From a virus, in IMG/VR virus record IMGVR_UViG_3300001782_000005, positions 1 to 64,000 of that record: a DNA stretch of 64,000 nucleotides; one strand, written 5' to 3'. The notes below the pieces were generated by a model, which was not told the DNA's origin, ran no database searches, and was given only the letters and a program-made list of their open reading frames with translations. Position 1 is the first letter of the stretch; every line of letters begins with the position of its first letter. Below, piece by piece: positions 1 to 9,800 of this stretch. Made by a program: the position numbers and the translations under genes.

Positions 1-714
1 AAAAAGCTGTCTCATTGGAATGCTAAAAATTTTGGTATCATTCATTCAAAGTCTCCCTATCTATTCTTTTGTGATGCTCATTGTATTATTGGTAGGGACT
101 GTCTTTTCAATATGTTCATATATTACAAGAAGAATGAAGAAGAGTTACACGGGTCGCTTCACCTTCCGATCTCGTACATGATGGAACGCCCCGGTATGGA
201 GTTGATTTATAAACCTAAACTTGATCTTGAGAAAGGAGCGCTACACTATTCATTTAGTAGGTATAGACGACCGTCTGATGGAAAACCTTATAAAGTTCCC
301 TGTATGTCAACCTGCGGGATGTTAATGAGTAGGAAGATAATGGTTGATGAACTTCAAATGTGGCCGAGTGAACTTGGAATCTACGGAGGTGGAGAAAACT
401 TTGTAAACTATTGTTTAGCAGTAATGGGTTATAACGTAAATATTTTTCCAAGACCTGCAATTTATCACTATGCAGAGCAGAGAGGGTATCATTGGAATTA
501 TAATGATTGGTTGAGAAATCGAATCATAGCCTTATATCTTGCTTGTGGTAGAGAGATAGCACAAAGGCTAGTTGATAATGCGAGGGGCCACCAGCAAGTA
601 AAACAAGACATGCTGGAGGATGTAGTAATCAAGTGCAACCCCCAACGAGAACATATTAAAAAGAGAACGTGTGTGGATATTTACGAATGGGTTGAACGCT
701 GGAAAGATTTTTAG
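1..714 (+). CDS. Glycosyltransferase, polypeptide GalNAc-transferase-like (5' end outside window)
   Basis: The reading frame is open from base 1, so the gene starts upstream; 237 residues are visible. The visible part resembles the catalytic half of GT-A fold polypeptide GalNAc-transferases. FFCDAHC (residues 22-28) matches their DxH metal/UDP motif, and GIYGGGENF (about 126-134) matches their WGGEN acceptor-loop motif. A His-Tyr follows at about 156, where the family has a conserved His. The family transfers a sugar from a nucleotide sugar to Ser/Thr of a polypeptide. There is no lectin domain; the protein ends soon after the catalytic region. The next gene encodes a protein full of poly-Thr linkers, which suggests (inference) that the phage glycosylates its own fibres. 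It could instead be a generic GT2 enzyme acting on host glycans. Confidence 0.72.
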   Translation, partial: KKLSHWNAKNFGIIHSKSPYLFFCDAHCIIGRDCLFNMFIYYKKNEEELHGSLHLPISYMMERPGMELIYKPKLDLEKGALHYSFSRYRRPSDGKPYKVPCMSTCGMLMSRKIMVDELQMWPSELGIYGGGENFVNYCLAVMGYNVNIFPRPAIYHYAEQRGYHWNYNDWLRNRIIALYLACGREIAQRLVDNARGHQQVKQDMLEDVVIKCNPQREHIKKRTCVDIYEWVERWKDF

Positions 715-721
715 TTTATTG

Positions 722-782
722 TATAAATACCTACAAGAGTTTGTACAAATAGATACAAGACCAGTTAATAGGGGGAACAGTT
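722..782 (+). promoter_or_regulatory. AT-rich leader before fibre 1, with T4-late-like TATAAATA and a degenerate GAACAAA-type motif
   Basis: The short gap before the first fibre gene holds TATAAATA at 722-729, identical to the T4 late -10 box, and GTACAAATAGATACAAG about 20 bases later. The second resembles the RGAACAAA motif seen before other structural genes here but lacks the GA. Either could drive the fibre cluster. The TATAAATA box is not repeated at other gene starts, so it may be chance. Confidence 0.3.
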
Positions 783-3700
783 ATGCTTGCAACTTATATA
801 TCCAGCAATCAGTTTCGGGTCTCTGGTGATCGAAGTGCTGAATTTCAAACAGATAGAAGGGTCCGAGCTAATTGCGGGATTGATGGATATAAATATGGTA
901 CGGTACAGTCCGCTAGTTTTAGCGCTGGTTACACAACTGTAACCCTCTTAGAAAGTGAACTAACCTCAAATTTAACTGCAGTTCACTATGGCGTTGTATC
1001 ACCATTTCCTCCTGGTAGTATGCCAAGGATCCCTGGTTTAGCAATTGTCTATGACCAAGAGGTTTCAGCAGTTGAGTTTATTGAAATAACTGGTCTAGCC
1101 TCTGGTCAAATTTATGACCTTTCATTATTACTTACTACCTCTGAAGTAACTGAACTTCGTCTTCAATTTAATGGTGACACTGGTAACAACTATCAGTATG
1201 CTTATCACGATGGTGGAGTTGCTGGTGGTGCGCCATCTCACTCAACTAATCAGAGTGGAGCAATAGATTATATTCAATTTAGTCATAAGTGTGATGTAGG
1301 TACGGGTCGGGTTCAATTTGGAGCAAAACCAATTGATTCAACAGCAGTTATTGTGCACTCATCCTTTTCTACATATCAAGATAGTAATGATTTTATGAAA
1401 AGAGAGTTAGTAGGTTATTACGCTGGTGGTCTTAGTAGTATTAAGATTTATGCTGCTCCAGGTAGCACTAGTTATTTAAGTGGCCGTGTAACCTTAACTG
1501 CACAGGAAGAAGCTATTCCAACCGAGACAACTACGACTACAACGACTGTTTCAACTACACTTCCACCTACTCCTACTACTACGACAAGTACAACTACAAC
1601 GTCAACTACAATTACTCCTGCTCCAACAACCTCTACAACTACGACAACCACTACATCAACTACAGTTACAGTTCCTACGACAACTACAACTACAACGACT
1701 GTAACTACGACGACTACTACTACAACCGCACTTATTACGACTACGACTGCTCCTTCGTGTATCTGGGAAGATCATATGGATGATGGAATAGTAACACCAC
1801 CTTGGACACCAATGGGCGCTCCAGTTGAAGCAGGTACAACTGTGATATTCCAAGGTGTTGGTACAGGTTATATGGATTCAGGACCTGTTCCGTTTGATTG
1901 TTCAAGTTACTACCAGACACAAGCTAGAGTAAGAAATAATGAAAGTGTCTCAAGTCATATTATGAGTCTACTTGATATGAGCAGTGGTCCTCCATATCAA
2001 ACTGTTGTACGAATATGGTCAAATACAACTGGTACATATATTGAATATCAAGATTCATTTGGAACCACTTACTGGTGGGATGGTCTTGCTTGGACAATTG
2101 TTGGACTGACGCCTGCTGGACCACCTATTCCAGATAATATTTACTTTAGATTTGAATTTCAATTTGTCAAAGGGAATTTGATAGTTAATATTTATGACTG
2201 CACTATGGGTATTTTTATATCTACTGGTGCTTCTCCTGTGCCATGTGCTACTCTCATGGGTGGTGGCGGTCCACTTACTGGAGTCTATCTTGGAGCATAT
2301 GCTGGATTCGGACCTACTAATACTTTCTATACAGAAGTTGATTGGTTTGGCTTTGGTTGTATACCAGGTTCTTGGCCGCCTTGTATACCGTACACGACTA
2401 CAACAACCACTACGACTACTACAGCTGCTCCGACTACGACTACGACTCCTCCCGGCGAGTGGGTATCGAAATTTGGTTCTCCGAATTTCTGGGTTTGTGC
2501 TGTTAACTGTACTTGGGATGGAGATTCATATAATGTTGCAGGTCCTGGTCTACAGATTAATGCCGCCGGTACTTGGTATGTCGGTTACAGACCAACAAAG
2601 ATTAGAATTACTGCGACGAACAATGCTTCGAAAGGTTGGACCCTTAGGTTAAGAGATTCTGGAAATTCAACTATAGCAACACTTCTTATACCTAACGGTG
2701 CTTCTCAGGTTGCTGAGGCTGATATTGGTTGGTTTACTAAGAATTTAAATAATATTGTAGATGATACTGCTCCTGGTATTGGTCAAATTGAGAATATTGA
2801 ATTCTGGGAAGTTGGAGCAACGACAACCACCACAACTACTACAACTACAACTACGACATTTATTACTACTACCACAGCTCCTTGGGCGTGGGGCGATCAC
2901 TTTGATAATGGCATAGTGGATACTCCTCCCTGGTCAGTAACAGGTGCTCCGGTTGAAGCAGGAACGACTGTTGTAATAGATGATATTAAGACTAATGAGT
3001 GTCTAGTTACTATGTTTGCTTATGAAACTGGTATGTGGGCGAGATGTCAAGCAAGAGTAAGAACACCTGGATCATCTAGAACTACAGTTATGGGTCTTAC
3101 TGATCCTGGTGGGGCTGGTCCTGTTTTAAGAATTGAGGTAGATCAAGGTTTGTGCTACGTCTCATACTACAGTATGGGAGCAGGACCTGCTTGGCTCTAT
3201 TGGGATGAGAAGAGTATGGGTTGGATACCACCTCCAACTCCTCTTACATCTTTTGTTCCAACTATGAATATGTATTATCGTTATGAACTTCAGTCTGATG
3301 TGAACACAATTTGGGTTAATATTTATAATTGTGCTGGTATACTGTTGTTCACAATTCCGCCATTAGCTGGTGCACCGTGGGCAGATTTACCTCCTGCATA
3401 TCTCTATGTGATGTTGGGTGATTGTGATCCAGTATTCTTTGATAATTACACTGAGGTTGATTGGTTCGGGTTTGATTTGAGGTACTGGCCACCATGTCTG
3501 CCATATACGACTACAACGAGTACAAGTACGACCACTACAACAACTACTGCTATTCCTACTACAACGACAACTTCTCCCCCAGGTGAGTGGGAAGAGAAAT
3601 TTGGATCACCAAGTTTCTGGACATGCGCAGCTAACTGTACTTGGGATGGAGATTCGTATAATGTTGCAGGTCCAGGTTTAGTAATTCAAGCAGCAGGAAC

Positions 3701-4646
3701 TTGGGCAAATGGTTATCGACCAACAAAGATTAGAATTACTGCAACCAATAATGCTTCAAAGGGTTGGAACTTACAGTTAAGAGATAGTGGTGGAACTCCA
3801 CTTGCAACTACGGTGGTTCCGAATGGAGCTAGTCAAGTTGGTGTGGCTGATATAACTTGGGGCGCTAAAGATATGTATAGGATTTATGATTTAGATGCAC
3901 CAGGTACTGGAGAGATTGAGAATATTGAATTCTTCGTAGTTGGGGCTACTACAACCACAACAACAGCTCCTCCGGCTACAACGACTACAACTACCACGAC
4001 ATCTGCTCCAACCACAACGACTACTCCTGTTAGTCCCCTTGTGGCTTGTGATGGTTCTGTTTTTACTGATAATTTCTCAAGTATTACGGCTGATTGGTCT
4101 GAAACAGATGCAAGTAACATTGCATCACCAGGAGCTAACGGTTATGAGCATATTGTTCACGCAATAGATTTTGCTAGATTAATTGGTCAATTTGATATAG
4201 GTGGTGATTTCGATATCTGTCTGGAAGTAGATATATATGACCTTGGTTCAGCTCCCACTATCAGTACTTATATGCAATTTGCCTTGACTGAGGGTGTTAA
4301 AGGTGGTGCAGAAGCTTATGTCTGGATAAGAGGTGACGGAGCTGGTGGATTTGAGTATTATCTAGACGGAACTGATAATTTCAATTCTTGGGGTTCATAT
4401 GGGACAATAGATGCAACCAGTACTCACTATATCAGATTTACTAGAAGTGGAACTACTGTAACTGTTTATGTATGGAACCCAGCTATAGGATGGGAGTGGA
4501 ATGGAGTTCCTGGTGGTCTAGCAAGCACTAGTACATGGGATGTTGACCCCACTCCTACATTACAGTGGAGAGATAATAATCCTCCTACTGATCAAATATC
4601 TGGTACTATGGTCTCATTTAAGATCAATGTTGGAACCAAAATCTAG
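783..4646 (+). CDS. Modular Thr-rich tail fibre/adhesin 1 (1287 aa)
   Basis: The N-terminal domain (about 1-245) resembles phage fibre attachment domains, with the phrases FRVSGDRSAEF and GTVQSASF. A Thr/Ser linker follows (about 249-323). Then comes a tandem duplication of two beta-sandwich-like modules. Module A begins WEDHMDDGIV in copy 1 and WGDHFDNGIV in copy 2. Module B begins GEWVSKFGSP in copy 1 and GEWEEKFGSP in copy 2. Poly-Thr linkers separate the copies. The C-terminal domain (about 1090-1287, starting VFTDNFSS) is concanavalin-like and recurs at the ends of two other fibres in this window. No catalytic motif is visible; binding to host surface glycans is inferred. The start has an AGGGGG ribosome site. 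The stop overlaps the next small gene by 20 bases. Confidence 0.8.
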   Translation: MLATYISSNQFRVSGDRSAEFQTDRRVRANCGIDGYKYGTVQSASFSAGYTTVTLLESELTSNLTAVHYGVVSPFPPGSMPRIPGLAIVYDQEVSAVEFIEITGLASGQIYDLSLLLTTSEVTELRLQFNGDTGNNYQYAYHDGGVAGGAPSHSTNQSGAIDYIQFSHKCDVGTGRVQFGAKPIDSTAVIVHSSFSTYQDSNDFMKRELVGYYAGGLSSIKIYAAPGSTSYLSGRVTLTAQEEAIPTETTTTTTTVSTTLPPTPTTTTSTTTTSTTITPAPTTSTTTTTTTSTTVTVPTTTTTTTTVTTTTTTTTALITTTTAPSCIWEDHMDDGIVTPPWTPMGAPVEAGTTVIFQGVGTGYMDSGPVPFDCSSYYQTQARVRNNESVSSHIMSLLDMSSGPPYQTVVRIWSNTTGTYIEYQDSFGTTYWWDGLAWTIVGLTPAGPPIPDNIYFRFEFQFVKGNLIVNIYDCTMGIFISTGASPVPCATLMGGGGPLTGVYLGAYAGFGPTNTFYTEVDWFGFGCIPGSWPPCIPYTTTTTTTTTTAAPTTTTTPPGEWVSKFGSPNFWVCAVNCTWDGDSYNVAGPGLQINAAGTWYVGYRPTKIRITATNNASKGWTLRLRDSGNSTIATLLIPNGASQVAEADIGWFTKNLNNIVDDTAPGIGQIENIEFWEVGATTTTTTTTTTTTTFITTTTAPWAWGDHFDNGIVDTPPWSVTGAPVEAGTTVVIDDIKTNECLVTMFAYETGMWARCQARVRTPGSSRTTVMGLTDPGGAGPVLRIEVDQGLCYVSYYSMGAGPAWLYWDEKSMGWIPPPTPLTSFVPTMNMYYRYELQSDVNTIWVNIYNCAGILLFTIPPLAGAPWADLPPAYLYVMLGDCDPVFFDNYTEVDWFGFDLRYWPPCLPYTTTTSTSTTTTTTTAIPTTTTTSPPGEWEEKFGSPSFWTCAANCTWDGDSYNVAGPGLVIQAAGTWANGYRPTKIRITATNNASKGWNLQLRDSGGTPLATTVVPNGASQVGVADITWGAKDMYRIYDLDAPGTGEIENIEFFVVGATTTTTTAPPATTTTTTTTSAPTTTTTPVSPLVACDGSVFTDNFSSITADWSETDASNIASPGANGYEHIVHAIDFARLIGQFDIGGDFDICLEVDIYDLGSAPTISTYMQFALTEGVKGGAEAYVWIRGDGAGGFEYYLDGTDNFNSWGSYGTIDATSTHYIRFTRSGTTVTVYVWNPAIGWEWNGVPGGLASTSTWDVDPTPTLQWRDNNPPTDQISGTMVSFKINVGTKI
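1528..1752 (+). repeat. ACN low-complexity tract encoding Thr/Ser linker
   Basis: About 225 bases of almost pure ACN codons with interspersed Ser and Pro codons encode a mucin-like linker. All four Thr codons are mixed, so the protein is repetitive while the DNA avoids perfect short repeats. Confidence 0.9.
1756..3945 (+). repeat. Tandem duplication of a ~1.06-kb A+B module pair inside fibre 1
   Basis: Copy 1 is about 1756-2820 and copy 2 about 2880-3945. Each copy holds module A, a short poly-Thr linker and module B. Copies share GAPVEAGTTV in A and NCTWDGDSYNVAGPGL and GYRPTKIRITATNNASKGW in B. Module A has diverged more than module B. Confidence 0.85.
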
Positions 4647-4854
4647 ATGCTTGATATATGAAGATAGACCAAAAATCTGTAGGGATTTTCCGACTCTACA
4701 GACAAAACTTAAGAAACATTATCTATCTTGTACATATTGGTTTGATGAATTAGAGAGAAAAGGAGAATGTAGCAGATGTGGTGAATGTTGTGAACTTAAT
4801 AAAGTATTTACAGATAAGATTGGACCATGTCCATATCTAAGGAAGTTGACATAG
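4627..4854 (+). CDS. Small Cys-rich YkgJ-like protein in permuted order
   Basis: The reading frame encodes the pieces of a YkgJ-type Zn/Fe-chelating protein in swapped order. CLIYEDRPKICRDFP (residues 8-22), normally C-terminal, comes first. CSRCGECC (48-55) and CPYL (68-71), normally N-terminal, come after it. Cys residues are at 8, 18, 35, 48, 51, 54, 55 and 68. The chosen ATG lies inside the end of fibre 1 and has no clear ribosome site, so the start is uncertain. It may be a real permuted protein or the remnant of a tandem array broken by recombination into the fibre gene's 3' end. A strong terminator follows directly. Confidence 0.55.
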   Translation: MLEPKSRCLIYEDRPKICRDFPTLQTKLKKHYLSCTYWFDELERKGECSRCGECCELNKVFTDKIGPCPYLRKLT

Positions 4855-4893
4855 GGCGGTAACTTATTAGAGGGTTGCCGCCTTTCTTTTTTT
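4855..4893 (+). terminator. Rho-independent terminator after fibre 1 / YkgJ-like gene
   Basis: A 9-bp stem, GGCGGTAAC (4855-4863) with GTTGCCGCC (4874-4882, one G-U pair), is followed by TTTCTTTTTTT. Confidence 0.85.
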
Positions 4894-4913
4894 AAACTGC
4901 CAGAGGAGTTAAG

Positions 4914-5810
4914 ATGAACCTAATCATAAATTTCACTCCTACCGGCATGATTCCTACCAAGGAAATGACTCCTTATGTACCTATTACAATCAATGAAATT
5001 ATTGAAGATGTACACGAAGCGTACGAAATTGGTATTACTGTTGTTCACCTTCACGCAAGAGACAAGAAGACGGGTGAACCTACATATAAAGCAGAAGTTT
5101 ATCAAGATATTATTGAGGGAATTAGAAAATTTTCAAAAGATTTGGTTATTTGTGTTTCCTTGAGCGGTCGTACATTTAAAGAATTTGAAGAACGATCAGA
5201 GGTTTTACAACTTAATGGTAATGTAAAACCAGATATGGGAAGTTTAACTTTGAGTTCTGTAAATTTTAATTACCAAGCAAGTGTTAGCTCTCCAAAGATG
5301 ATACAGGACCTTGCAAGAGTGATGAAAACTCGTGGCATCCTGGCCGAACTTGAAGCATTTGACTCGGGTATGATCAATTATGCTAAATACTTGGAGAGAA
5401 AAGACTTATTAGATCCCCCTCACTATTTTAATTTATTATTTGGTAATATTGCGTGTGCTCAGGCAACTCTATTACATATGGGAGTTATGATAAATGATTT
5501 ACCCAATTGGTCTTATTGGAGTGCGGCTGGTGTAGGTGATGCACAATCTATGGTAAATTCAATTGCTATTGCCTACGGTGGTGGAGTAAGAGTTGGCCTT
5601 GAAGATAATATTTGGTACGACAAAGGCAGGACTAAACTTGCTAAAAATTCTGACCTATTAAAACGTGTTCATAATTTAGCTGAGGCAAATGAAAGAGAAC
5701 TTATGACTTCTGAAGAATTTAGAAGATTCCTAGTTCTTCAACAAGATGGGAATTATGGAAGAATTTGTGGTGGAGTGAAACTAGAAGGTTCTGATCAAAT
5801 AGGTTGGTAA
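4914..5810 (+). CDS. Beta-keto acid cleavage enzyme (BKACE, DUF849 family)
   Basis: The 298-aa length and sequence fit the DUF849/BKACE family. These TIM-barrel enzymes cleave beta-keto acids with acetyl-CoA, giving acetoacetate and a new CoA thioester. Family signatures are visible: VVHLHARD (43-50, metal-binding His45 and His47), ELEAFDSGM (145-153) and RVGLEDNIW (226-234, Glu230 being the third metal ligand). All key residues look intact, so activity is likely, although the substrate cannot be read. AGAGGAG lies before the ATG. It follows a terminator and is tightly followed by a GNAT gene, suggesting a two-gene unit. BKACE is unexpected in a phage structural region. It could supply a CoA-linked building block for modification of fibres or host glycans; that is speculation. 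Confidence 0.88.
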   Translation: MNLIINFTPTGMIPTKEMTPYVPITINEIIEDVHEAYEIGITVVHLHARDKKTGEPTYKAEVYQDIIEGIRKFSKDLVICVSLSGRTFKEFEERSEVLQLNGNVKPDMGSLTLSSVNFNYQASVSSPKMIQDLARVMKTRGILAELEAFDSGMINYAKYLERKDLLDPPHYFNLLFGNIACAQATLLHMGVMINDLPNWSYWSAAGVGDAQSMVNSIAIAYGGGVRVGLEDNIWYDKGRTKLAKNSDLLKRVHNLAEANERELMTSEEFRRFLVLQQDGNYGRICGGVKLEGSDQIGW

Positions 5811-5811
5811 A

Positions 5812-6783
5812 ATGATATACGGAGATTATGAGATTTTTCACTATCATCCTAATATGATAGATCAGGTTGCAAAAGTGATAAAATACCTTTGGGGCGGAAA
5901 ACGCGATTTTAGAATTGACCATCTCAAATGGAAACATTATGAAAATCCTTATTCAAATTTTCCACACGGAATAGTTGCTTTATATAATAGAGAAGTGGTT
6001 GGTTTTAGAGGATATTCTCCTATGAAATGGAGAGTTAAAGGACAAGAGTTTAAAACTTTAATTGCTGGAGATACAGTTGTAGATCAGAAACATCGTATGA
6101 AAGGTTTATCAGTGGCGATGGGTCAAGCAGCAAATAAATATCAATCAAACTATAAGTTCCTTCTAAATTTTACCTCAGGAGGTACTTCAACACCAGGTTA
6201 TTTAAAATTGGGTTTTAGAAAATTTTTGGAGAAAAGTTATTATACAAGGCGTGCTTTTAAAGAAGATATAGAGATAAAAGGCGATTTTAGTGGGGTACTC
6301 TTTTTTGAAATTCCAGACCTAAAGAAAATTTGTGATCTTATTTTGAAAGAGGATAACTTTGATAAGATTACTCCAGTTCGTACTGAAGAATACTTCCAAT
6401 GGAAGATGAGAAATTCTAAAAATAAATATTTATTTTTTGGTTATAAAGACAGAAGCTACGTTATTTTCTCAACTCAACCAAATGGTAATAATGGTTATAT
6501 AGTTGATTACGTAGTTGAAAATGTTGAAGACCTCGACAATATTCTTCGTTTTATACTAAAGACAAAACCGTTTAATTTCACTATGGTTTATAATTATGGA
6601 GTTTGTAATAAGCTCTCTAAAGTTTTGAAAGGACTGAATTTTGAAGAATCAAGTATGACATGGCATTTACTAATACGACCTGTGAAAAAAGATTTCAGTG
6701 AAAGAGATTGGTTTGTTGAAGGAGTTGATACCCGAAAGATCGAGAACTGGAACATGAGAGCTATCTGTTCAGATGATGCTTAG
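5812..6783 (+). CDS. GNAT-type N-acyltransferase
   Basis: The 323-aa protein has an acetyl-CoA-binding GNAT segment at about 80-110 (LIAGDTVVDQKHRMKGLSVA). The core HRMKGLS replaces the usual R/QxxGxG/A, so the motif is slightly atypical. A second region (about 150-320) has more GNAT-like character, so it may be a double-domain acyltransferase. It starts one base after the BKACE stop, so the two are probably translated together. A BKACE makes a CoA thioester and a GNAT uses one, so they could act in series (inference). It is AT-rich like its neighbours. Confidence 0.65.
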   Translation: MIYGDYEIFHYHPNMIDQVAKVIKYLWGGKRDFRIDHLKWKHYENPYSNFPHGIVALYNREVVGFRGYSPMKWRVKGQEFKTLIAGDTVVDQKHRMKGLSVAMGQAANKYQSNYKFLLNFTSGGTSTPGYLKLGFRKFLEKSYYTRRAFKEDIEIKGDFSGVLFFEIPDLKKICDLILKEDNFDKITPVRTEEYFQWKMRNSKNKYLFFGYKDRSYVIFSTQPNGNNGYIVDYVVENVEDLDNILRFILKTKPFNFTMVYNYGVCNKLSKVLKGLNFEESSMTWHLLIRPVKKDFSERDWFVEGVDTRKIENWNMRAICSDDA

Positions 6784-6787
6784 ATTT

Positions 6788-6804
6788 AGAACAAATTTAA
6801 AATA
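6788..6804 (+). promoter_or_regulatory. RGAACAAA-type late motif before fibre 2
   Basis: AGAACAAATTTAAAATA lies 32 bases upstream of the giant fibre gene start. It is one of ten copies of the same motif in front of mostly structural transcription units. Confidence 0.55.
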
Positions 6805-6835
6805 ATCCGGAGGAAAATTATTAAAGGGAGAATAG

Positions 6836-9800
6836 ATGGCTTGGGATAATGTTATAAATCTGTTTATAGATTCTTCTAAGGTTGATGAGAATCTTACAGA
6901 TTTTCCAGTTGCAATTGACTTAAGTAATTTTCCAGAGGTTTTTGTAGAGTTAACGGAAGCTGACCGAAAGAAAATTAAAGTCACAACTGATGCCTCCGGA
7001 AACAACCAATGTTATGTTGAGATTGAGTATTTTGATTCCACCGCTCAGGTTGGAATAATTCACACAAAACTTCCTGCCATTGATTCCACTGCAGATACTT
7101 CCTTCTATTTCTGGTATGATAAGGATGAAGCAGATAATACAACCTACGTTGGTGATATTAGTGAATCTCCTGCTCAAAATGTCTGGGATAATAATTTTGT
7201 TATGGTTATTCATCCACAAGATCCAAGTGGTAATGGAGTGGATGATATTAAAGACTCAACTAGTAACTCTAATGACGGAACTCCATTTAATTTTGAAGCT
7301 GGAGATCTTGTTGAGATTGGTGGAGGGATTCCTGGTCGAGCAGTTGTTTTTGAAGAAACTAAAAATCAACGTATTGGAGTGCCACACCACTCCACTTTAG
7401 CACCCACTCGCCTTTGCTTAGAGGTATTTGCAATCAATGAAAATCCAGCGTGGGATGGGCCTAATTGGAATACTAGATCAGACCATTTAGTTTCAAAAAC
7501 AGAAGCTGGTGGATATGCAGTAGGTTTGAATGAGTCAGGTTCGTATTGTACTGACCATTTATACTTTGACGTTTATAGAAACGGAACTTATGGTCGAGCG
7601 TGTGAACCATCATCCAATATTTCAGATGGGTGGCACTATGTTGCTTGTGATTATGATGGAAGATACGGTGTCCTTCAGATTGATGATACTGAGGTTCAGA
7701 TAAATGATGCTGGAGGAACTTATGATATTACTTATTCTAATAGTAATATGCTTCAAATAGGTTGTGAAGCTGGTCCAGGAACTAGTCCTCCAAGTCCAGC
7801 TCTGCTCTGGGAGGGCAAGATTGGTGAAGTCAGAATTTCTAATGCTTCCCGACCTGATGCTTGGAGAAAGGCAACATATCACAATTTATTTGGAACTCTT
7901 TTAAGGCAAACATGGACAACTACCACTACTACAACCACTACAACGACTACTACATCAACAACGACTTCTACAGCGAGTACTACCATTCCTTATTTTCCAA
8001 CAACAACTACGTCTACTACTACGACAACTTCTACCACAACCACTACAACTACGACAACAACAACTAGTACAACTACAACAACTTGTCCTCCTTTAGAGTA
8101 TGCCCTTGATCCTTCTTATACTAGTGCCGATATAACTCTATCTAACTGTAATTTAACAGCCACAAGTACTGGTTGGGATGGTGGTTGGGATACTACTTAT
8201 GCCGCTCCAGGTTTCCCTGTAGCAAGTGGCGGCAAATGGTATTGGGAAATTCACATTGATGTTGGCGGTGGCCAAATGCTTGGAGTTGAGAAGCTCCGAG
8301 AGACAAACAATCATGTAGGATCGAGCGCTGCTGGTTATGGAATACTCAACAATGGTAGTATATGGAATGGTAATTCTCAAGCTGGTGATTTGGGAGCTGA
8401 TTACGTTACTAACGATATAGTTATGATCGCACTAGATCTTAATAATCTTAAGCTCTGGTTTGGTCGTAATGGTAGTTGGTATGGAGCTGGTGCTAATCCA
8501 GCAACTGGTACTAATCCTGCATTTACTATCGCAAGTGGTGGGACTTACTATGCCGGATTTAGTTTGGGCGGCGGCACCGATAGACAGATAACGGTCAATT
8601 TCGGGGAGACATCATTTACCCATACTCCACCTTCTGGGTTTAATGCTCCTGAAGATTATACTACCACCACTACTACAACTACAACTAGTACAACTGTACC
8701 ACCAACGACTACATCTACGAGCACGACTACTAGTACAACTACAACTAGTACGACAACAACTACACTTCCTCCAACTACTTCAACAACGACTACTACAACC
8801 ACCACAACAACCACTACAACGACAACCTCTGCAACTACGACCACCAGTACGACTACCACAACGACAACCTCTACGTCGACTACTACTACGTATCCTCCTG
8901 GTCAACTAACGTGGGACCCAACCTGGAAGGCTGCACAGTTACAGTTATTCAATAGTAACCTTACTGTTAAATCAAATGCGAGTGGTTGGAAATCTGTGGG
9001 TGGAACACTTGGAAGAGCGTTTGGTAAGTGGTATTGGGAGATCACAATAGATGTTATGGCTAGCGGAAATAGCCATATGACGGGTATTGCTCAAAGTGGC
9101 CACCTTGTTGAAAACCGCTACCCTGGTCAAGAAACTACTAGTTATGGTTATTTTGATAACGGTCAGAAGTATCACAGCGGTGGTGGTTCTGTTTATGGAA
9201 ATAGCTATAGTGAGGGAAATATAATTGGAGTTGCTCTTGATTTGGATAGCGGTAAAATTTGGTTTGCTGTTAATAATGTCTGGCAAAATAGTGGTGATCC
9301 TGCTGCCGGAACAAATGCGGCTTTTAGCGGGATAGCTTCAGCAACTTGGTATCCATTTCAAGGAATTTACGACTCAGGTGACCAATCCTCAATAAACGGG
9401 GATTCTGTGACTCTAAACTATACCCCACCAACTGGATATTCGGCCCTAGGTGGAGAAAGTGTAACAACGACCACGACTACCACTAGTACGACTACGACAA
9501 CTTCCACTTCAACAAGCACGACTAGTACAACAACCACAACAAGTACGAGCACAACTACGACAACTCCTCCTCCGACTACTACCACAACAACTACTACAAC
9601 GACAACTAGTACGACAACAACGACAGCAACGACAACAACTAGCACGACAACTACCACTACATCTACAACTACAACTACCACAACTAGTACGACAACAACA
9701 AGTACTAGTACAACAACGACTACACCTCCTCCAACCACAACCTCAACTTCTACGACGACGACTACAACCAGTACGTCAACATCAACTTCTACCTCGACAT

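Noticed and set aside
112-120. Met at 112 as the start of the glycosyltransferase
   Set aside because: The frame is open to base 1, conserved DAHC residues lie upstream of it, and there is no ribosome site.
722-729. T4-type late promoter TATAAATA as the general late signal
   Set aside because: Only this copy sits usefully before a gene; another TATAAATA-like string near 56901 lies inside or at the end of a gene. The RGAACAAA motif is the recurrent one.
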